Shown here in pieces: positions 16,896-20,654 of a stretch of DNA of 20,654 bases. A program made the position numbers and the translations under genes. The notes under the pieces were generated by a model that saw only the letters and a list, made by a program, of their open reading frames with translations, had not been told where the DNA came from and made no database searches. The stretch comes from Pseudomonadota bacterium (GTDB lineage: Bacteria > Pseudomonadota > Gammaproteobacteria > Xanthomonadales > Rhodanobacteraceae), in assembly GCA_021777635.1 (NCBI GenBank), contig JAJYDI010000011.1, forward strand, positions 1 through 20,654. The letters run 5' to 3'. Numbering within the stretch: the stretch's first letter is position 1; the number at the start of each line of letters is the position of its first letter.

Positions 16896-18395
16896 TCAGC
16901 CGCGTCGACACATCGGCATGCGCAGTTCCATCCCCGGCTTGAGCTCGTAGTGTGGCGCCCGCAAGCGATTGGCCGATGCCAGCTCGTGCAGATTGTCGCA
17001 ACCGAAGCGATGGGCGATGCCGAACAGGGTGTCGCCACGCCGGACCCTGTAGCGACGCTGCTTCGACGCGCGGCGCGCGGCAGCAAATGCCGCCGGCGGT
17101 GTCGGCAACACGGCGTCGTGCAGATCAGAGGCCAGCTTCATCCAGGGACCGCCACTGGCGCACGAACGCGCATAGGGCCTTTCCAGCACGTCCGGAACGG
17201 AGATCCGGGTGCCCGTCGGTTGCTCGATCTGTGGATCGAGCCTGGGATTGAGGTTGCGCAGCGTGCGGAACCAGCCGTCGGTCATGCCCCCGGCCTGCCC
17301 CAGGCAGACGGTCAGCTCGGCCAGCGAGGTCGGGGCAAGCAGAACCACGTGTCCCGGCGCCCCGTCTACGCGCGGAAAATGCAGGTTGTAGCGCCCGGGG
17401 TGCAGGAAAAGCCACGCCGCGGCGAGCACCATCGGCACGTACTCGCGGGTTTCAGGCGACAGGGTGAAATAAATCTTGGGATTCCAGAAGCTGGCATCGG
17501 CCGCGTGTGCCGCGGCCAGGCGACTGACGAATCCCTCTCCGCCGTTGTATGCCGCAATGGTCAGCTCCAGATTGTCATTGAAGGCCTTCAACTGCTCGTT
17601 GATGTAGGCGGCGTTGGCCACCGCCTCGAGGCGCGGATCAAAGCGCTGGTCGAAGCCATCCACGACACCAAGACCGAAACGCTGGCCCGTCGCCGGCATG
17701 AACTGCAGCGGACCTGCCGCGCCAGAACGCGAGACCGCGTGCACGCGGCCGCCCGACTCCTTGGCCATGATGCCAAACAGCAGTGCCTCAGGCAGGCCAG
17801 CCTTGCGGTACGCCGGCTCCATTTGGTAACGCAGGTACTGGTAATTGATGTAGGTATTGATCAACTGCGGACGCATCTGTGTCAGCCATTCCTCCAGCGC
17901 CGCCTTGATCGGGCCATTGCTTGCGATCAGCTCGGAGAGCTGGTGGTTGCGCAGCAGCGCCACCGAGCGCTGCGCTTCCGGAACGGCTTGCAGCACCGGC
18001 GAGGGTTCGCCATTCTCGGTGGTGGCGTCGTCGGCATCGGTGGTGCCGGTGTCACTTTCTCCAGCTTCGACGCGCAGCAATCGATCGTAGGCGACGATGA
18101 AGCGCGCACTGTCGCAGCCGCTGCGCACAGCACAGGCGGTGGCGGCGATGCGCAAATCGGCTAGTGCCTGACTGCGGGCGTTCACGGCAGCTGGATCGCC
18201 GGCCTCGAGCTGGTTCTGGGCGTCGTTGTACTGGCGCACGTCGGCATCCAGTCGCGCATACAGTTCAGCGTTGGCGGATGAAACGGCCGCGGCAGCCGGC
18301 GGACGCGTGGGCGCGGCTGAACAGCCGGACAGTGCGACGGCGACGGTCACGACCACCGTCATGGACACACGATAGAAGTCGGGGCGCAAAGGCAC
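16896..18395 (-). CDS. mltD: Membrane-bound lytic murein transglycosylase D-like lipoprotein with LysM
   Basis: Lipoprotein that cuts the glycan strand of peptidoglycan between MurNAc and GlcNAc, forming 1,6-anhydroMurNAc. I take GTG 18395 as the start (499 residues) because it gives an n-region with two arginines before the hydrophobic core and lipobox ALSGC, with lipidated C25. ATG 18362 is the alternative but leaves no basic residue. Next come a helical region (about 40-110), an acidic Ser/Thr/Asp linker (about 112-135), and the SLT domain with catalytic E213 in IMAKESGG followed by [11 protein letters not shown] and AAYNGGEG. A degenerate LysM-like segment ([14 protein letters not shown]...GTRISVP) and a clear C-terminal LysM (about 448-494, [17 protein letters not shown]) follow. 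The stretch before SLT is longer than in E. coli MltD. Confidence 0.9.
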   Translation of the reverse strand: MPLRPDFYRVSMTVVVTVAVALSGCSAAPTRPPAAAAVSSANAELYARLDADVRQYNDAQNQLEAGDPAAVNARSQALADLRIAATACAVRSGCDSARFIVAYDRLLRVEAGESDTGTTDADDATTENGEPSPVLQAVPEAQRSVALLRNHQLSELIASNGPIKAALEEWLTQMRPQLINTYINYQYLRYQMEPAYRKAGLPEALLFGIMAKESGGRVHAVSRSGAAGPLQFMPATGQRFGLGVVDGFDQRFDPRLEAVANAAYINEQLKAFNDNLELTIAAYNGGEGFVSRLAAAHAADASFWNPKIYFTLSPETREYVPMVLAAAWLFLHPGRYNLHFPRVDGAPGHVVLLAPTSLAELTVCLGQAGGMTDGWFRTLRNLNPRLDPQIEQPTGTRISVPDVLERPYARSCASGGPWMKLASDLHDAVLPTPPAAFAAARRASKQRRYRVRRGDTLFGIAHRFGCDNLHELASANRLRAPHYELKPGMELRMPMCRRG

Positions 18396-18473
18396 GGTCG
18401 GGGCAACCTCGGTCAGTCGGCAGCGGACACGGCGGCAACTGCGCCGCCAGCAGCGCAGCGCCGGACGCGGGGA

Positions 18474-18486
18474 ATATCGGTGATAT
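18474..18486. promoter_or_regulatory. ATATC-GGT-GATAT inverted repeat in the mltD-greB divergent region
   Basis: A 5-bp perfect inverted repeat with a three-base centre, extended imperfectly by GG on the left and CC on the right. It is the most AT-rich spot in this 163-base gap and lies between the two divergent starts. It could be a small operator, but it is short enough to be chance. Confidence 0.25.
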
Positions 18487-18494
18487 CCGCCACG

Positions 18495-18513
18495 GGTGCA
18501 ACGCCGGTGCAAC
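18495..18513 (+). promoter_or_regulatory. Two GGTGCAAC direct repeats with 11-bp period before the greB promoter
   Basis: GGTGCAAC occurs at 18495-18502 and again at 18506-18513. The repeats are about one helical turn apart. The second ends 17 bases before TACAAT, so it occupies the -35 position. This layout is that of a direct-repeat activator site replacing a weak -35. Confidence 0.45.
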
Positions 18514-18530
18514 CGCGGCGAGGCACTGCC

Positions 18531-18536
18531 TACAAT
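18531..18536 (+). promoter_or_regulatory. Candidate -10 of the greB transcript
   Basis: TACAAT matches the sigma-70 -10 at five of six positions. Transcription would start near 18543, placing GGAGG (18550-18554) and the leader ORF ATG (18559) at the very front of the mRNA. The -35 region is weak. Confidence 0.5.
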
Positions 18537-18558
18537 CGCGGCTGCCCGCGGAGGCCCC

Positions 18559-18636
18559 ATGAGTCGATTCCAATCCGAACCCTCGCTTCATCCTTCATCG
18601 CGAGTGCCTGCGCGGCGCCGGCATCACGCACGCTGA
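18559..18636 (+). CDS. Putative 25-residue leader ORF overlapping greB
   Basis: A short frame opens at ATG 18559 behind GGAGG with four bases between, a strong if tight ribosome binding site. After 25 codons it ends with TGA at 18634-18636, whose last A is the first base of the greB ATG (TGATG). The peptide begins [12 protein letters not shown] and ends in a basic run, RRRHHAR, of no recognised family. greB itself has no Shine-Dalgarno in front of its ATG, so its translation would depend on ribosomes finishing this ORF. It might also be non-coding sequence with a lucky ribosome binding site. Confidence 0.4.
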   Translation: MSRFQSEPSLHPSSRVPARRRHHAR

Positions 18637-19145
18637 TGGGCCGCTGGCGACCACCGGCGCCGGCCTCGACGGCGATCATCACCCGCGAAGGCCACTCGCG
18701 CCTTAAAGCCGAACTCGACGAACTGTGGCTGCACGTGCGGCCGGAGGTCGTGCGCGCGCTGGCCGCCGCTGCCGCGGAGGGCGACCGCTCGGAAAATGCC
18801 GAGTACACCTACCGCAAGAAGCAGCTTGGCGGGATCGACCGGCGGGTACGCTACCTGAGCAAGCGGTTGCCGCTGCTCAAGGTGGCGGAAGGCCACCCCA
18901 GCGACCGCGACGCGGTGTATTTCGGCGCCTGGATCCGGCTCGAAGACGACCGCGGTGCAGAGCATTGCCATCGCATCGTCGGACCCGACGAGACCGATGC
19001 CCGCCGCGGCTGGATCAGCGTGGATTCGCCGCTGGCCCGCGCGCTGCTGGGAAGGCGCGTCAACGCCGAGATCGAAGCGGAGTTGCCCGGTGGGCGACGT
19101 CGGTTCTGCGTGCTGGCGGTGAGCTATGACGATGCGCCGTCCTGA
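18636..19145 (+). CDS. greB: Transcription elongation factor GreB
   Basis: Binds in the secondary channel of RNA polymerase and stimulates cleavage of backtracked transcripts, rescuing stalled complexes with long 3' extrusions. The 169-residue protein has the N-terminal coiled coil with the catalytic acidic tip in [24 protein letters not shown] and the C-terminal FKBP-like domain ([36 protein letters not shown]). The longer [17 protein letters not shown] start and basic coiled coil mark GreB rather than GreA. ATG 18636 is chosen because MGRWRPPAP fits xanthomonad GreB N-termini as I recall them. The frame is open to 18480, but those residues are unlike GreB. No own ribosome binding site is seen. 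It is divergent from mltD. Confidence 0.96.
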   Translation: MGRWRPPAPASTAIITREGHSRLKAELDELWLHVRPEVVRALAAAAAEGDRSENAEYTYRKKQLGGIDRRVRYLSKRLPLLKVAEGHPSDRDAVYFGAWIRLEDDRGAEHCHRIVGPDETDARRGWISVDSPLARALLGRRVNAEIEAELPGGRRRFCVLAVSYDDAPS

Positions 19146-19146
19146 G

Positions 19147-19167
19147 CGCGGCAACGGATATGCCGCG
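19147..19167 (+). terminator. Perfect 7-bp hairpin one base after the greB stop
   Basis: CGCGGCA (19147-19153) and TGCCGCG (19161-19167) pair perfectly around a seven-base loop. No U-tract follows. A second GCCGCG-ACG-CGCGGC hairpin lies at 19227-19241 in the same 201-base gap before ccmA. Confidence 0.45.
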
Positions 19168-19346
19168 GGCAATCCGACGGCAGTTCGCGACTTCTCGAAT
19201 CACTCGCCGCACCATGGAGCCTAAGGGCCGCGACGCGCGGCACCGACACGGCTGCGGTTGTATCACTCAAATCGGGCTGCGGCGCTCAGTCGCGTGGACA
19301 CTGCGGGCTGCGAATGGGCAAAATGGGCGTTGGAGTCCACCCGCGC
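19168..19346. other. greB-ccmA spacer
   Basis: Apart from the GCCGCG-ACG-CGCGGC hairpin at 19227-19241, I see no gene or clear promoter here. A promoter for ccm is expected, but no pair of -35/-10 boxes stands out; the sequence TTGTATCACTCAAAT (19258-19272) is the most AT-rich part. Confidence 0.4.
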
Positions 19347-19985
19347 ATGAATCCTCGCCCTTCCCCTGCCACCGCGACCTTGCTTGAGGTTCGCGAGCTC
19401 GCCTTCGCGCGCCGCGATGAGCCGGTGTTCGGGCCACTCGACTTCGATCTTGCCGGTGGCGAGATCGGACTGATCGAGGGCGACAATGGCAGCGGCAAGA
19501 CCACCCTGCTGCGCATTCTGGCCGGTTTGCTGCGCGCCAGTTCGGGCACCGCGCGCGTCGGCGGTCTCGCTCCGGGCGACCCCGCCGCGGCCGGCATGGC
19601 ACTGCTGCTGGGACACCAGCTGGGCCTCAAGGCGGATCTCAGCGTGCGCGAAAATCTCGCCACCGCCGCGGGCCTTTACGGACAGCGTGAAGGATGCGGC
19701 GTCGCCGACACCATCATCGAGGTCGGCCTCGACGGATACGCCGACGTGCCGGTGCGCCAGCTGTCCGCAGGCCAGAAAAAGCGCGCTGCGCTGGCACGCT
19801 TGCGTCTGCTGCCGGCGCAGTTGTGGCTGCTGGACGAACCGTTCGCCAACCTCGATCGCGCTGGTATCGCACTGGTCAACCGACTGCTCGACGTCCACGT
19901 CGCCGGCCACGGTGCGGCGCTGGTCACCACGCATGGGGCCGTGTCCTTCCGCGACCACGCCACGCGCCGGATCGCCCTGTCGTGA
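19347..19985 (+). CDS. ccmA: Cytochrome c biogenesis ATP-binding export protein CcmA
   Basis: ATPase of the CcmABCD complex, which uses ATP to release holo-CcmE carrying haem for cytochrome c maturation. The 212-residue protein has Walker A GDNGSGKTT (K51), the CcmA-type signature QLSAGQKKRAALAR (139-151), Walker B LWLLDEPFANLD (D163/E164) and the switch histidine H196 in LVTTHGA. ATG 19347 is preferred, with GGAG about 11 bases before it; in-frame ATGs at 19314 and 19323 would add 11 or 8 residues and cannot be excluded. The stop overlaps the ccmB start as GTGA, the normal ccmAB order. The cytoplasmic protein docks on CcmB. Confidence 0.95.
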   Translation: MNPRPSPATATLLEVRELAFARRDEPVFGPLDFDLAGGEIGLIEGDNGSGKTTLLRILAGLLRASSGTARVGGLAPGDPAAAGMALLLGHQLGLKADLSVRENLATAAGLYGQREGCGVADTIIEVGLDGYADVPVRQLSAGQKKRAALARLRLLPAQLWLLDEPFANLDRAGIALVNRLLDVHVAGHGAALVTTHGAVSFRDHATRRIALS

Positions 19986-20654
19986 GCACGCCTTCGGCAC
20001 GCGCCGGCTATGTTGCGGTCCTGCGCCGCGATCTGTTGCTGGCTTGGCGGCGGCGCGGCGAGGCGGCGCTTCCGGTGCTGTATGCGCTGATCGTCGCAAC
20101 CCTGTTCCCGTTTGCGCTCGGTCCCGAAGGCGCCCTGCTCTCGCGGATCGCCGCCGGCGTGGTGCTGGTCACTGTGCTGCTGGCAATGCTGCTCTCGCTG
20201 GACGGCCTGTTCCGCCCCGATTGCGAGGACGGCAGCCTCGAACAGCTGATGCTGGCGCCGCAGCCGCTGGGACTGCTGCTGGCGGCCAAGATCCTCGCGC
20301 ACTGGCTGACCACCGCGCTGCCGCTGCTGCTGGCCAGTCCGCTGCTGGCCGCGATGCTGCACCTTCCGGCCGCGGTGCTGCCGGTGCTGATGGCCGCACT
20401 GGTGCTGGCGACACCGCTGATGAGTCTGCTTGGCGCGCTGGTCGTGGCGCTGACCGTCGGCACCCGTCGCTCTGGTATGCTTCTGGCCCTGATGCTGCTG
20501 CCGCTGATGGTGCCCGTGGTGATCTTTGCCGCCGGCGCGGTGTCCGCCGCCCAGCAAGGCCTTCCCTTCATCGCACCGCTCGCCTGGCTGGGCGCAGCCC
20601 TCGTGCTTGCCTTGGTGCTGGCGCCTGCCGCCTGCGCCGCCGCGCTCCGGATCG
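19982..20654 (+). CDS. ccmB: Heme exporter protein CcmB (partial, cut by window end)
   Basis: Integral membrane partner of CcmA in the cytochrome c maturation transporter. The start is GTG 19982, sharing four bases with the ccmA stop. About 224 residues are visible, with a basic N-terminus, some six hydrophobic segments, and family blocks ATLFPFALGPE, DGLFRPDCEDGSLEQLML, AKILAHWLTTALPLL, VVALTVGTRRSG and the end AAALRI. E. coli CcmB ends only a few residues after the matching ALRI, so just the last few codons are missing. ccmC is expected to follow outside the window. Confidence 0.95.
   Translation, partial: MSTPSARAGYVAVLRRDLLLAWRRRGEAALPVLYALIVATLFPFALGPEGALLSRIAAGVVLVTVLLAMLLSLDGLFRPDCEDGSLEQLMLAPQPLGLLLAAKILAHWLTTALPLLLASPLLAAMLHLPAAVLPVLMAALVLATPLMSLLGALVVALTVGTRRSGMLLALMLLPLMVPVVIFAAGAVSAAQQGLPFIAPLAWLGAALVLALVLAPAACAAALRI

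Noticed and set aside
19258..19272. FNR/ANR-type site before ccmA (TTGTA...CAAAT)
   Set aside because: It matches TTGAT-N4-ATCAA poorly in both halves and in spacing.

Overview
The window is high-GC, densely packed DNA from a gammaproteobacterial chromosome. The best guess is Xanthomonadales (Lysobacterales/Rhodanobacter-type). This is an inference from the strongly G/C-ending codons, the phoB-phoR-ppk block, the fimV-truA-trpF-trpB-trpA-accD order, and a GreB that starts with the MxRWRPPAP-type N-terminus I associate with xanthomonads. I see no tRNA, rRNA, CRISPR array, insertion sequence, phage gene or defence system. Almost all of the window is conserved housekeeping sequence. No stretch longer than 300 bases lacks a gene; the largest gap is 259 bases, between fimV and truA.

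Layout. (1) 82-4214, plus strand: phoB, phoR and ppk1, a phosphate-sensing two-component system followed by polyphosphate kinase. (2) 4242-14635, minus strand, read right to left: prmB, aroC, asd, fimV, truA, trpF, trpB, trpA, accD. These cover methylation of ribosomal protein uL3, chorismate synthesis, aspartate-semialdehyde synthesis, a polar/type IV pilus hub protein, tRNA pseudouridylation, late tryptophan synthesis and fatty-acid synthesis. ppk1 and accD converge with only 27 bases between them. (3) 14692-16214, plus strand: a SCO1/SenC copper chaperone overlapping psd. (4) 16335-16778, plus strand: an unrecognised 147-residue protein with a strong ribosome binding site. (5) 16896-18395, minus strand: an MltD-type lipoprotein lytic transglycosylase, divergent from greB (18636-19145, plus). 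(6) 19347 to the right edge: ccmA-ccmB, the haem/cytochrome c maturation transporter; ccmB is cut a few codons before its expected end.

How the genes connect. The minus-strand block looks like one long transcription unit or a few overlapping ones. aroC has a Shine-Dalgarno lying on the prmB stop, and trpF starts inside the truA stop (GTGA). sco1-psd (TGATG) and ccmA-ccmB (GTGA) also overlap at stop/start. The less ordinary signals are non-coding. A 25-codon leader ORF with its own Shine-Dalgarno is fused by TGATG to greB, behind a promoter with two 8-bp direct repeats at 11-bp period. A perfect inverted repeat abuts the fimV start codon. A dispersed-repeat copy (the CATCCTGAG...GCGAAGGATC type) sits in a 169-base spacer that separates trpB from trpA. 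A perfect TATAAT lies so close to the sco1 ATG that a leaderless mRNA is predicted. Several GC-rich hairpins without a U-tract sit just after stop codons. I found no convincing new multi-gene system.
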